A stretch of 64,000 nt of DNA from the NCBI GenBank assembly GCA_029961685.1, contig JARWKL010000009.1, forward strand, positions 29,203,208 to 29,267,207, read 5' to 3'. The translations under genes and the position numbers were made by a program. A model generated the notes under the pieces. The model made no database searches. It had not been told where the DNA came from and was given only the letters and a program-made list of their open reading frames with translations. Position 1 is the stretch's first letter. Each line of letters opens with the position of its first letter. The stretch comes from Aristolochia californica (lineage: Eukaryota; Streptophyta; Magnoliopsida; Piperales; Aristolochiaceae). Positions 11,801-22,826 of this stretch are shown here, in pieces.

Positions 11801-12739
11801 CTCTTCCTAGTAGCTACATGTACAGTTGTTCTTCCCGTTCTTTAACTTTCCTTGAACATGTTTCCTATTTTTAAAGATCAATATTAGACTTTTCTTACGT
11901 ATCTCTGTCCCCTTGTCATTATTAGTAGCCCAAGAGACTCGTAGTCTAATTTGTAATTTCCATGAGTCAGCAACTCTGGCGCGCTGTCTTGGCGCACGCG
12001 TGTCAGAAAGTTTAAAAGTACACCATACCTTACGGAACAAGACAAGAAATCCTGCCTCGGAAAAGTGCAAATACCACTGCATGTGATCGTCTAATCCATA
12101 TCTCACGAGTGAAAACTTGAGAAATTGAGTTCTAAATACGTAAAACTAAACCTGGCATCTTTCGCAGAAGGGGAGACCAGCACCACGATGCCATTAATTT
12201 TGGCTGACTTCGTTTCCAGTCAATCCACTGTAACAGGTTGCTACACCATTAAAAACCTTTACTTTCTCGAATTTCGTGGGTTATACAAAACTGAAATCCT
12301 TTATCGCTGCTGTCTGTCACCATTAAACGCTCCGCTTGTTCACGATGCTACTGGGTACTGATGGGTTTCCGAAACTTGGAACCCCGAATGAAAGGGCCGG
12401 GCCATTTTGATGTCGGCCTCGCCAACCAACATCCAATTTGGTTGCAATTCTTTGATTTCCATTCTCCCCTGAAATTGCTTTAAAAGATTCTGTGGCTTTC
12501 TAGTTTTCGGTAGTAGTTCTGCTGCATTAAAGAGAGGCGCGGGCAACTGGCGTACTTTGAAGAGGGCTCCAGCTGAAGCAGGTTAAAGAAAGACGACTAG
12601 AGAGGTAAAAAAGGTCGCCATTCGAGAGTATTGACTGTAGAAGAACAGCGCTTCAAAATGAAAGTATTTCCTCCCTTGTGATCCTCTTTTCTTCTTCCTT
12701 CTCCCTGGACCAGTACGGGGAAGAAGCTACTTCCGCAAG
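11801..12739. other. Region upstream of the LRR receptor kinase; promoter and 5' UTR
   Basis: No gene was recognised up to the kinase ATG at 12740. The last 80 bases are CT-rich (ctcttttcttcttccttctccc), usual for plant 5' UTRs. A short open frame at 12125 has no recognised domain. Confidence 0.4.
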
Positions 12740-15612
12740 ATGGGTCTTTTTCCTCGTCTCTTTCTTCTGCATTTTCTTCTCTTCTTGCTTCTGCAATTGT
12801 CTCATGGAAAAGCTTCCTCCAATACCGACTTGGACGCACTGTTGGCATTCAAAGCTGCATCCGATACTTCCAACAAGCTCTCCTCCTGGAACAACTCTTC
12901 GGATCTGTGCAGTTGGTACGGTGTCTCGTGCATCCAGAGCCGTGTCTCACGTCTGGTTCTCGAAGGAGTGAGTCTCACGGGAACCATTCAGAGTCTCACC
13001 TTGCTCTCACAGCTTCGAGTCCTTAGCCTCAAAAACAACCTCCTCTCCGGTCCAATTCCCGATCTCTCGAATCTCACCACCTTGAAGTTGCTTTTTCTTT
13101 CTCGCAACTTCTTTTCCGGTGGCTTCCCGGCTTCTATACCTTCTCTTTTTCGGCTCTACCGACTTGACCTTTCTCACAACAACTTCTCCGGTTCGATTCC
13201 GGCGTCGGTGAACCAATTGGCACACCTTCTGACTCTCCGTCTGGAGGATAACCGATTCACTGGTTCTATTTCTTCTATAAACCTCCCTAATCTTCAGGAC
13301 TTCAACATCTCGGGCAACCTTCTCACGGGCGCCGTTCCCAAAAGCCTTTCAGCTTTTCCGAGAACCGCATTTGCCCGTAATCTGGTTCTCTGCGGGTCTC
13401 CCTTACCGAGCTGCGCAAACATCGAGAGCGAACCGACCAGGCCGGGGTCAGACGCCGCTACAGCTGTTACCTCGCCGGTGAATGCTAATCCGTCCGTCGT
13501 GGCATCCTCTCCCAGCTCAAAGCCGGAGAACAACGGCTCAACCCTGTCCTCGAACCACCATCACAGGGGAAAGGTGAATCGTCTAGCCGTGATTCTAATC
13601 GTCATTGGCGACGTTGCCATTCTCACGCTCGTCTCTGGCCTTCTTTTCTGTTATTTCTGGAAAAGCTTCAAGTCCAAAGACGGGAAACGCTCCCAACTCA
13701 TGGAAGGGGAGAAGATCGTCTACTCTTCGAGTCCGTACCCTCAGCAGGGCGGTTTCGAAAGAGGGAAGATGGTTTTCTTCGAGGGGACACGGTTTGAGCT
13801 GGAGGATCTGCTGAGGGCGTCGGCAGAAATGCTGGGGAAAGGCGGTTTCGGTACGGCGTACAGGGCGGTTTTGGAGGGCGGAAATGTCGTCGCCGTTAAA
13901 CGATTAAAAGACATACAGGTTGGTGGTAAGAGGGAATTCGAACAGCATATGGAAATTCTGGGGCGGTTACGACATCCGAACGTTGTGACATTGAAGGCGT
14001 ATTATTATGCAAGGGACGAAAAGCTGTTAGTGTACGAGTACATGCAGAACGGAAGTCTATTCTCGCTGCTTCATGGTACGTAAGCTTTTCAATACTGTCT
14101 TAAATCTTTTTGTGAACCAAAGCAATTTTTCGTTGTCAGCCGCGATTGAATGACGGGTGACTTTCAACGAACCAGACAGTCATCGTCTTCCTTGATTAGG
14201 GAGAAAAGGCGTTTGGCTCGATCACCCCACTGTTCTGTTCTGCGTTTTGGGAATTCCTCGAGCATGGACGATCTCGGCGACTCTGGTTCACCACATAGGG
14301 CTTAGATATTGATTTTAGTTGGGTCTCCCACTTACTACTAATTTGCAGAACCCCCTCGTAGATGCCCAGAGAAGCCATAAACTCACACACACAGGCTTTG
14401 AACTATTTCCCGCAAGTTTGAACTTTGACTCTGGTTTAACTATTTCAGCATGTTCGCCAGTGCTCTCTTCATCAGCTCTCACTTAATAATAATATATCTA
14501 GTTTTCTATAGGAAATGGCTCACGACAGCGAAAGCCTCTCTTGCTCCCTGCTCCTTTTGCATTTTAAATTTCTTATCTACCTGTAAAGGATGCTTCTATG
14601 TAGATTGTATATTACACCTAATCCACCTCCTTTTATAATGGAGCGGAATGGGTTCCACGGCAATAATTGGAGAGCAGGAGATGAGATACTTTGCTAATGG
14701 CCGTGGGAGAGTGGACACAAAGTGTCGCCCATCGCAAATGCCTCTTGGGAGGAGCCTTGGAGACTCCATTTGAGGCGTCCGTTACTTTGTTTTTGGGTAG
14801 GATAGGAACCAATCTGGGGTGCCTCACTGACAGACAACCGCACTTGATATTAAATGCTGCCATGTCTCCTTCTGGGTTCAGGATTCAGAAACACGGAACT
14901 GTCTTCCTTGATGGAACCGTTTTTGATTTGGTTATTTCCCCACTCACCTTGTTCAATTCATGCAGGCAACAGAGGCCCAGGTCGAACACCTCTTGACTGG
15001 ACCACAAGGATGAAAATAGCTGAAGGGGCAGCACTAGGCATCGCTTTCATCCATCACGCTTGCCGCTCTCCAAAACTCTGCCATGGCAACATAAAATCCA
15101 CTAACATCCTCATTGATAGAACCGGGACCGCTCGTGTCTCAGATTTTGGGCTCTCAGTATTTGCCTCCCCTGCTGCCGCCCCAAGGTCCAATGGCTACCG
15201 CGCTCCTGAACTATCAGATGGACGGGGATACTCCGACAAGGCAGACGTGTATGCCTTTGGGGTCGTGCTGCTGGAGATGTTGACTGGCAAGTGCTCGTCA
15301 ATGGCAGAGAACAGGTGCGGCGAGATGGATCTTCCAATGTGGGTTCAGTCTGTTGTGAGGGAGGAGTGGACGGCCGAAGTGTTTGATCTGGAGCTTATGA
15401 GGTATAAAGACATCGAGGAGGAGATGGTTGGGATGTTACAAGTTGCCATGGCTTGCACTTCTGCTGCGCCGGATCAACGTCCGAAGATCAGTCAGGTGGT
15501 GAAGATGATCGAACACATACGCGGAGGGGAAGTCTCCCCCTCGCAAGAGTCTTTTGATTCAGTTTCGGAGTCGGCTTCCATGTCAGAAGATGCCGGAGGA
15601 GTTGGCCAGTAG
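12740..15612 (+). CDS. LRR receptor-like kinase, subfamily III (At1g68400 type)
   Basis: Exons are 12740..14075 and 14966..15612, with donor CATG|GTACGT, acceptor TTCATGCAG|GC and phase 1, giving 660 residues. The order is: signal peptide 1-25; LRRNT with CSWYGVSC near residues 57-63; about five LRRs to residue 200; Ser/Pro-rich linker; membrane segment about 282-307; juxtamembrane KIVYSSSPYP; kinase about 355-640. The kinase has GKGGFG, VAVKRLK (Lys near 386), HGN in place of HRD near 484, DFG near 504 and RAPE. The HGN change is common in subfamily III and suggests weak or absent phosphotransfer. The intron cuts at LLHG|NRGPGR, a splice position and sequence found in this clade. It acts at the plasma membrane; the ligand is unknown. 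The overall match to At1g68400 is close from end to end, including WVQSVVREEWTAEVFDLE. Confidence 0.95.
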
Positions 15613-16858
15613 TAAATTAATAATGAAGCAAAAGGAGTGGCTACTGAGGCCTGCTTTCGTTTTGTCTTGTGCTGTTGTTTCCATGTTCCATTTCTTATAT
15701 GAGGTGAAAATGTAAAATAGTCCTTTCTTCTGTTTACATTTTTGTTTTTTAGATGGATTTGGTGTTAATACGTTCAGAGAAAAGCTCTTTGTCTAGGAAT
15801 CTGTTCGAACTTTGAACTTTGAACTTTGATGAGACAATAAATGCCACTATATTGGTTTTGATCACTCAATCAATCTCGCATTCCATGGTGGAAACTTGAA
15901 CTTGGAAAATTGAAACGCATCTTCTTCCTTTTAAGAGTTCCGAGTCTAGAATCAAGATTTGAGAAGATGATTGTCATGTGGTCTATATACAGCTAAACCA
16001 GTTACTTCTGGTCCATCAATCTTGTCTATCAATCTTGTCTCGTAGTCTTTAAGAGTGACAAGCTTGGCATTTTCCGGCATGGGAGTTTGGGAACTCTACA
16101 GCCCAGGTCGTTGACAAGGCAGAGAAGGATCCATGAGAAATCTGACCATCTTAATCTCACATATATGCTTATTCCATTAGATATTTGCTGCTACTCTGTC
16201 TTGGATGATGCATGTTAGCTGTCGGAAGAGATCAGAAGAAGCGGTTGCAGGAGTTCTACTCCATTTCCGGTGTTGCTGTTGGATCACGTTGACATGGGTT
16301 TCTCCATAAAGAATTCAGGACAGAAAGGCAGCTTGCTGTCATCGCGTCCGTTTGCATACAACGCACACACTTTTGCTTTTTAATCCATGCAAAAATTAGC
16401 TTTTTTTATTGAATGACAAAAACTTTTGTTGTTTAAAACTATACTTTGGTTAAACAATGAAATAGTTCCTCATTTAACTTCATCCTTTAAAGCTCATAAG
16501 ATGGATTGCAATTGTGTCCATAAAAAAGGTTTTAGCAATGAACCATATATATACAGAGGGTTGATCCAATATGAAAAATCATTTGGTGCAAAACATGTAA
16601 AACGGTTATCTCACACATTCGATCATGATCAGACGGTTAAAATAGTCATTGATCGAACGACTGAGATGGCCATTGATTATGATCGGACGACTGACATAGT
16701 GTTTCATATGTTTCACACTAGATGACTTTTCGTATCGGATCAGCTCTATATATATATTGTAATTTGGTTACATATTACAACCAATTTTTCACCATTAAAA
16801 CTTGTGTCATGTAAAATTTCATAATTTAGCTACTTATTACAACAAATGTAATCATCTT
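15613..16858. other. 3' flank of the LRR kinase and intergenic sequence
   Basis: The presumed 3' UTR is followed by sequence without a recognised gene. Near 16610..16715 a short motif of the form gatcggacgactga recurs three times, giving the open frame at 16426 a repetitive end. I do not consider that frame a gene. Confidence 0.4.
15836..15841 (+). terminator. Candidate polyadenylation signal of the LRR kinase
   Basis: AATAAA lies about 225 bases after the stop codon in an AT-rich 3' flank. No transcript end was observed, so the assignment rests on position alone. Confidence 0.4.
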
Positions 16859-17545
16859 TGTTGGGGTATTTCACCACTTCAATAATCATACATGACCACA
16901 ATTAAATAATTGTAATGCATAATATGAGAAATTAACAAGGCAATATCTAAAGTAAAGCAAAACACACAATAACAAAAAAATATATAATTTACATGGTTCG
17001 AAGAGTCATGTCTACTTCCACAAGGAGAGCAGGAGAACAATTTCAATATATTATAGAAATCAATATAAACACTAATGGGAAGAGTTAAGCATTAGCTTAC
17101 AAAAGAAACTTTGTATGAAATAATTCAACAAATCCCCCTAATTCCTCTTTCTCTTCTTCATTATCTTTTTCCCCTCTCTTCCTCAAACCTTCATTTCCAG
17201 GTTTCCCTTGCATTGGTTTTTTTTCCTACAGGTGGTATATCTTGGCAAACCCTCCTCTGGGCAGTGACAACATTCTTCCACTTGAGGGAGTCAAGATAGA
17301 TAAGAGAAAGAAGATAAAAAAAACCTAGATCTCTCTTTTTAAAAAACCTAGATCTCTCTTTTTTCTCATTCAAATGCAAATTCCACTTCAGTGGTGGAGA
17401 TTGGATGCAAGACATCTTGCCCCCACTAGTGCAATATTTTCCACCTTGCCTTGTATCTTGTCCTCCACAAGACTCCTCTCTCCATTTCTCACTCCTTCCC
17501 TAAGGCCTTCTCACTAACATGACTGAATATTAATCGTCCTAGCAA
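16859..17545. repeat. Possible solo LTR or LTR remnant
   Basis: It starts TGTTGGGGTA and carries acatggttcgaagagtcatgtctacttccac, a sequence type common in plant Copia LTRs. It also has a near-perfect duplication of aacctagatctctcttttt around 17321..17361. No partner LTR, primer site or target duplication was found. The right border is a guess. Confidence 0.3.
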
Positions 17546-18360
17546 TGCTTAATTTTACTAGTTGACGCTAGATTAGTCATCATGTTAGTGCATTATTACT
17601 TGTAGAGATTTTCTCTAAAACTAAACTTTGCCCCTCATACATGAACTCTGTGGGCTTATGATAATGAGTTTTATTTGATTGCTAAATTGGCACCAATTGA
17701 AGGAAGAAATTACCTTATTTAGAAGATTTTTTTAGCTACAAATACTGTGAGATTTTGTTGGTATTTTGAAACATTACAATGAATTTGATTTGGTATCCTT
17801 GCCTAAAATATTATGGCAAAAAAAAAAATTGAAATATTTGGCTTGACTAGAGTTACTTGGTTTACAATATTTGAGCTAGTGAAGCTGTTGATATTTGCCT
17901 TCTTTTACTTGATTATACAAGAAGTGGATTAACACTTGAGCTTGCAAAATGTTTGTTGACTCTAAGTTGGGATCATTGACTTTATATCCCAGCATGAAGG
18001 AGATAATAGAATGAGAAGTATGAAAGATGAACATATTGGAGATTGTTTGATTTATTGATTATCAAACAACTTTTGGCTCAACTTATTATTAGCAGTTTAT
18101 TATTCGGCTTGACTCACTGCCAAAGCTACTATCTACTATCTTCTATATGCTATCTGCTATCTACTATTTGCTTGACTCAGGATTGATTATTACCCTGGAT
18201 TATTACCTTGGATTATCATCAGATTATTACTTGGTGCATAGCTTCCTTATTCAAGGATGGACTTGTTGCAGATTATCTTATGTGTCCTTATTGCTTTTAA
18301 GGAGTTTTACAACCTAATAATTATCCGCAACAATATAATTACCTATTTGGTACATGTTTT
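17546..18360. other. Intergenic, no gene seen
   Basis: AT-rich sequence with a short array of ctatctac/ctatctgc units at about 18127..18172 and repeated gattattacc words near 18185..18230. It contains no open frame of interest. Confidence 0.4.
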
Positions 18361-19200
18361 ATGGGCCCAGGCACATTTCAACTGCTACTATTGTGTCTCT
18401 TTGATTTAGACATTACTATTAAAAGAGGACTTCTCGGTTATTGATTTTTTTCAGCATTGGTTATTCTGATGAAGAAGAAAGCACATGGTGGCCCCAAAAT
18501 ATTATCTTTCGATGATTACCCTTTCCCCCTTATTTGGCATATTTACTTCTACCATTTGAGAGTCAGTGCTCTATAGAGGGACACCGTGATGGAGGAGTTT
18601 ATTACTACGCTTTTGAGCAATGCCTATGGACCCACTATCTACAGAAGATAGGAGTGTATACAACATCCAGCTTGAGTCAAGTCTATTATTCACCCAAGAA
18701 GTGTTTTTTAGCTACCTTGAGAAAGTGGGGAGACTTCGTGCCCGATAGTAGAGCTACTTTTCTGCCTGTGAAATTGAGCTAAAAGTACTTTTGACTATGA
18801 CCATTTGTATGGAGCGATGTCTTACAATTATAAGTGATTTTACTCTCTTATATTATGCCAGTTGGGTTTCTTGGAAAAAATCAAAGAGACCACCAGACCA
18901 AGGAGAATGCCCACACAGTGGTGGCATGATGGTAAATAAAGAGTCATCTCATAAAAATGGCACTGATGTAATTAGTTTATGATTCATGTCTCTTAATCAC
19001 TCTTACTAGGGTGAAGGGTATTCTTGTAATATTAGTACTTTTAATATCTATAAATACAACTTAAGGGAGAGGATTTGGATAAGTCCATTACCCTAATCTT
19101 CCTCCTCTTTTCTCCAAATTCGTCACCATTCCTCTTCTCCTCCTAAAACCTTCTCTCCACAACTCTTGTTTTTTGTTCTCACCCTCTTAATCCTCTTCTA
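18361..19200 (+). repeat. LTR-element 3' end, copy 1 (paralogue of 21371..22400)
   Basis: From gggcccaggcacatttcaactgctactattgtgtctc onward it parallels 21371..21890 at roughly 80% by eye, including aagcacatggtggccccaaaatatt and tatggagcgatgtcttacaa. Near 18875 it skips about 250 bases that copy 2 has (the PPT and the first half of the LTR). It rejoins at cacacagtggtggcatgatggtaaataaagagtcatctcat. Its tail has the LTR promoter-like atctataaatacaac. It reads as a dead retroelement end with an internal deletion; no coding sequence is readable. Confidence 0.6.
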
Positions 19201-19239
19201 TTGTGATTATACATCATGAAATCGTAAGTTTCAACAATC

Positions 19240-19440
19240 TCTATCAAAGAAATTAGTAATTCGTTGGTAGAGATCTCTTCCATCAAATTATGAATTTCGC
19301 TGGTAGAAGTCTTTACCAATGGAAGCTAGCCAATGAACTTGCCAATGAATTTTTCATTGGTAGAAGTTTTGCCGGCAAATTTTAAATTTGTGCCAACAAA
19401 AAAATTCACTAGCAAAAGTCAATTTTTTTTTGCAATGTTA
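19240..19440. repeat. Short inverted and direct word repeats, possible transposon end
   Basis: Words such as ttcgctggtagaagt, ttcattggtagaagt, gccaacaaaa and cactagcaaaag recur in both orientations. A similar word set fills 28340..28690. Such arrays occur at subterminal regions of CACTA-type elements, but no clear CACTA terminus or 3-bp duplication is visible here. Confidence 0.3.
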
Positions 19441-19859
19441 GCTAGCAAATATTTTGACAAAAGCTAGTGGTTCATCCTCTTGCTATCACTTGCTTCAAGC
19501 TTGAAATATTTGATGTATTTGCCTAGCTTGAGAGGGAGTGTTAAGAAAAAGTTTATAAGGTGGCATAACTTGCAATTAATAAGTGTTTTAGAGCTCCTCA
19601 TGCATTATCATGTATAAGGGAATTTTAATCACTTGTATACCAAACTTATCTATATAAATAAGAAGAATTGGTGCAAGCTCAATACACAATTCGAGCTCCT
19701 CTCCTAGTACCTTAGATCTCTTTTTTCTTCTACACGTTTCACCTTTCTGCTTAACAACTTTTTGTCTTCTTCTTCTTTTTCTTTCCTTTTTCATCCCTTC
19801 AACCTTAAACTCTTAAGCATTAAACCTTAAGATCTAACACCACAATCCAAGTTAACAAT

Positions 19860-20067
19860 TGTTGAAAGATGGGTTCAAGCCCACACAACCAAGGAAGGCC
19901 CACACGTCTAAGTGTGTGGAAGATGGGCTTAAGTCCACAAGACCAAGGAAGGCCCACACATACAAGAGAGTTGGAATATGGGTCCAAGCCCACATACCAA
20001 GTAGAAGGCTCATAGGCCCACACAGTGATGGCATGATGGTAAATAAAGAGTCATCTCATAAAGATAT
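19860..20067 (+). repeat. Truncated 5' LTR-like repeat
   Basis: It starts TGTTGAAAGATGGG and contains three tandem units of the form gatgggcttaagcccacaagaccaaggaaggcccacacgt. The 3' copy at 22037..22250 has the same array. Both reach the shared words gatggcatgatggtaaa and tcataaagat. After that this copy breaks off abruptly into inositol-transporter sequence, so it holds only the first part of the LTR. Confidence 0.6.
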
Positions 20068-20072
20068 ACCCC

Positions 20073-20333
20073 TTGAAGTTTAAAGGAATCTTTTGTAGAA
20101 TTGCTGCTACTGCTTGCTGGGTCTCCAACCTCATAGTATCTCAAACTTTCCTCTCTCTTACTAAAGGAATTGGTACTGCTTGGACTTTCATGATTTTCAA
20201 CATTGTGGCCTTGATTGGCTTCAACTTCGTATCTTCATCCCTGAAACAAAGGGATTACCCATCGAGGAGTTTGAAAAGATGTTTGAGCAAAGGACTATAC
20301 AGTTGCAGTTCTGGAAGAAACATTCTGAACAAA
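20073..20333 (+). pseudogene. INT: C-terminal piece of an inositol/sugar transporter (INT4-like)
   Basis: The reading ATACWVSNLIVSQTFLSLT then IGTAWTFMIFNIVALIGFNFV matches the last membrane helices of plant inositol transporters (MFS family). After one frameshift near 20230 it continues FIPETKGLPIEEFEKMFEQR and FWKKHSEQN, including the PETKG motif that ends the sugar-transporter domain. No start codon, no upstream helices and the frameshift make it non-functional. It is flanked on the left by a truncated LTR and joined directly on the right to a PDX1 piece. Confidence 0.8.
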
Positions 20334-20484
20334 ATGGCCAAGGCTCACATCGGCCACTTCGTTGAGGCCTAGAGCTTGGAAGCCATCGGCATTGACTACA
20401 TAGATGAGAGTGAGGTCTTAACCGTGACCAACAAGGAGGAGAACTACATCAATAAGCACAACTTCAGGATCACATTCGTCTGTC
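20334..20484 (+). pseudogene. PDX1: Piece of a PDX1 (pyridoxal 5'-phosphate synthase) gene
   Basis: The reading MAKAHIGHFVEA, stop, [17 protein letters not shown], then [15 protein letters not shown] corresponds to an internal stretch of the PDX1 TIM barrel that makes vitamin B6. One in-frame stop (TAG where the family has Gln) and loss of all flanking sequence make it a dead fragment. It is fused without spacer to the transporter piece and diverges completely after 20484. The two source genes are unrelated, so the fusion is chimeric. Confidence 0.8.
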
Positions 20485-21370
20485 ATTTGCTTCTAATCAG
20501 AGTTTGCCGCCCTTTGCTTGATGTCGTTGCTTGGAGTCAATCTCGTCTTCATTCATTGTTGCTGCATTTTCATCCCGATCCGTCGAATATCCTAAGCGGA
20601 AGTTTCTTCGGAAGGTCTCTATATCAAAATACTACTTGGCTGGCTTGATTATCTCCAAATCGTATTCTAGTTTATTGCTCAATGATGGTTGGCTATCTTA
20701 AACCAGAAAGTTGTTGATTATTATGATAGCTTCACCATATCGCAGTTGGTGACAACCTCAAACATTGACAGAAGTTGTTTTTGTTGGAAACTCTTTTGAT
20801 TCATCTTCATTGTTAGCTTAGTTTCTGTTTCTGGAGTCCAAAGGCTCGGCTACTCTAGATTATTTTCCAACATTGTCGATGTTGTTTGGTAGTCATTCAG
20901 CCCATTATATGCTAACTAAAATTCATCTGAGATCTCTTGTCGTGATTGTCGTCTGAAGTCACTCTGTTGGACCTATTGTCCTGCACTATTCGGAAGTGAG
21001 TGTCACAGGGAGGAAGACAAAGGAATTTTTCTGGATTTAATCCCGCCAACTTAGGTGTTGTTGATTTTAATCCAGCGAGCTAGCGCATATAATCCACTAA
21101 GCGACCTAAACCAACGAGTCTGTTTTGTTCCGCCCGAGTTAACCCAATGAGCTGGCTACCAAACTGACTTTGTTCCTCTCAAGTTAGCCTAGTGGGTCGG
21201 GTCAACTCGAGCTGGTTTCACCTCAACTCGGACCAAGTCAACTTAGTCTGGATCAGTTTGACTCGGCCATCTCATCCTAGTCTCCTGAATAGGTGTGACT
21301 TATTTATTGACTCAGATTATTATTACTCAGTCAGCGTTTTAAGGATTTTCATTATTTTGAATGTGTTATT
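20485..21370. other. Unassigned interior between the PDX1 piece and copy 2 of the retroelement end
   Basis: No recognised domain. Around 21040..21260 words such as ccagcgagctagcg, ccaatgagctggct and gtgggtcgggtcaactcgagctgg recur, a low-grade repeat. It may be further captured or leader sequence of the same element. Confidence 0.35.
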
Positions 21371-22400
21371 TGGGCCCACGCCCATTTCAGTTGCTGCTAT
21401 TGTGTCTCTCGGCTTTAAACATTGTTATTGAAGATGGACTTCTTAGTTGCTGATTGTTGTCAATATTGCTTATTCTTATGAAGAATAAAACACATGGTGG
21501 CCCCAGAATATTGTATTCTGATGATTACGCTTTACCCCCTTATTTGGCATTTTTACTCCTACCATTTCAGAGTTGGTGCCCTGTGTTCGGGCACCGTGAT
21601 GGAGAAGTTTAATACTACGCTTCTGAGCAATGCATATACACACAATATCTAAAGAAGATATGAGTGTAGCCAATATCCAACGTGAGTCAAACTCTATTAT
21701 TTACCTAAAAGGTGTCTTTTTGAGTTACCCAAAGAAAGTGGGTAGACTTTGTGCCCCACAGTAGGACTACTTTTCCACTTGTGAAATTGAGCGAAAAGGG
21801 TTTTTTACTATGATCATTTGACTAGAGTATGGAGCGATGTCTTACAACTAGGAATGATTTTACTCTGTCTTATATTATGCCAGCTAGGTCTTTTGTCAAG
21901 AACAAAGACGCCACTAGCTTGAGGGAAAGTATTGGAAGATATGATGGACTACCATTTTATATGGAAAGATTTTATATACCATTTGTAGCAAGTTGGGTGT
22001 TCATGATATTCTCTCACCTCCATCTTGAGGGGGAGTGTTGGAAGATAGGCTTAAGCCCACAAGACCAAAGAAGCCTCACACGTCCAAGTGTGTGGAAGAT
22101 GAGTTTAAGCCCACAAGACCAAGGAAGTACTACATATCCAAGAGAGGTGGAAGATGGGCTCAAGCCCACAAACCAAAGAGAAAGCCCATATGCCTACACA
22201 ATGATGGCATGATGGTAAAAAAAAGTTATTTCATAAAGATGACATTAATGTAATTAGTTTAAGTTTGAGGGGTATTATTATAATATTATAATATTATTCA
22301 TCTAGAAATTGAGATAATTCATCTATAATATTGTAAGGTTCAGAGGCCCAGACATAAGTCCATAACCTCTTTCTGCCTCCTGTTTTCTCCCAAAATGTCG
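21371..22400 (+). repeat. LTR-element 3' end, copy 2, with PPT and 3' LTR start at 22037
   Basis: This is a paralogue of 18361..19200. A polypurine tract (cttgagggggag) ends at 22036 and the LTR starts TGTTGGAAGATAGGC at 22037. The LTR has the tandem gatgggctcaagcccacaa units and runs to about 22400. Together with the truncated 5' LTR at 19860 it brackets the INT-PDX1 chimera. No pol genes are readable. Confidence 0.6.
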
Positions 22401-22826
22401 TATCTCTTTTTATCCATGAGCTAAATCTATAGAGTCATGAAAATCAACAATAATTAAAACATAACACATAATCTTAAACTCAGAAATATTATTGAGGCTC
22501 AGAAATTTGTAATTACAACAGCTGTACACAGGTTATTTGAAGAAAATTAAGAAGATAAGTAGACGAATGGATCAAGAAAGCACCAATTGTATGCCCTCAG
22601 ATTACAAGGTGTAATGGACAGTAAAAAGAATTAAGAATGCTCTTGATTGTAAGGAGGAAACCATCTGAATGATGCGCACGGCCTTCTTATGGGTCATCTT
22701 GAAATAGTAAAGCTCCGATTTAATGATCCACAGGAAGCATTTTGAACTTCTGATTCGCACCCAGACGCTCGAATATTATAGCACCTATCTCCATTACTGG
22801 AAAATAAAGTCCTGAGTTTCCATTAC
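22401..22826 (-). other. 3' flank of the GT14 gene
   Basis: This is the likely 3' UTR and downstream sequence of the minus-strand GT14 gene, between its stop codon and the LTR-type repeat. No other feature was seen. Confidence 0.4.

Noticed and set aside
19240..19440. CACTA transposon terminus
   Set aside because: The word array is suggestive, but no CACTA-type end or 3-bp duplication could be placed here or at 28340..28690, so only a low-confidence repeat is listed.
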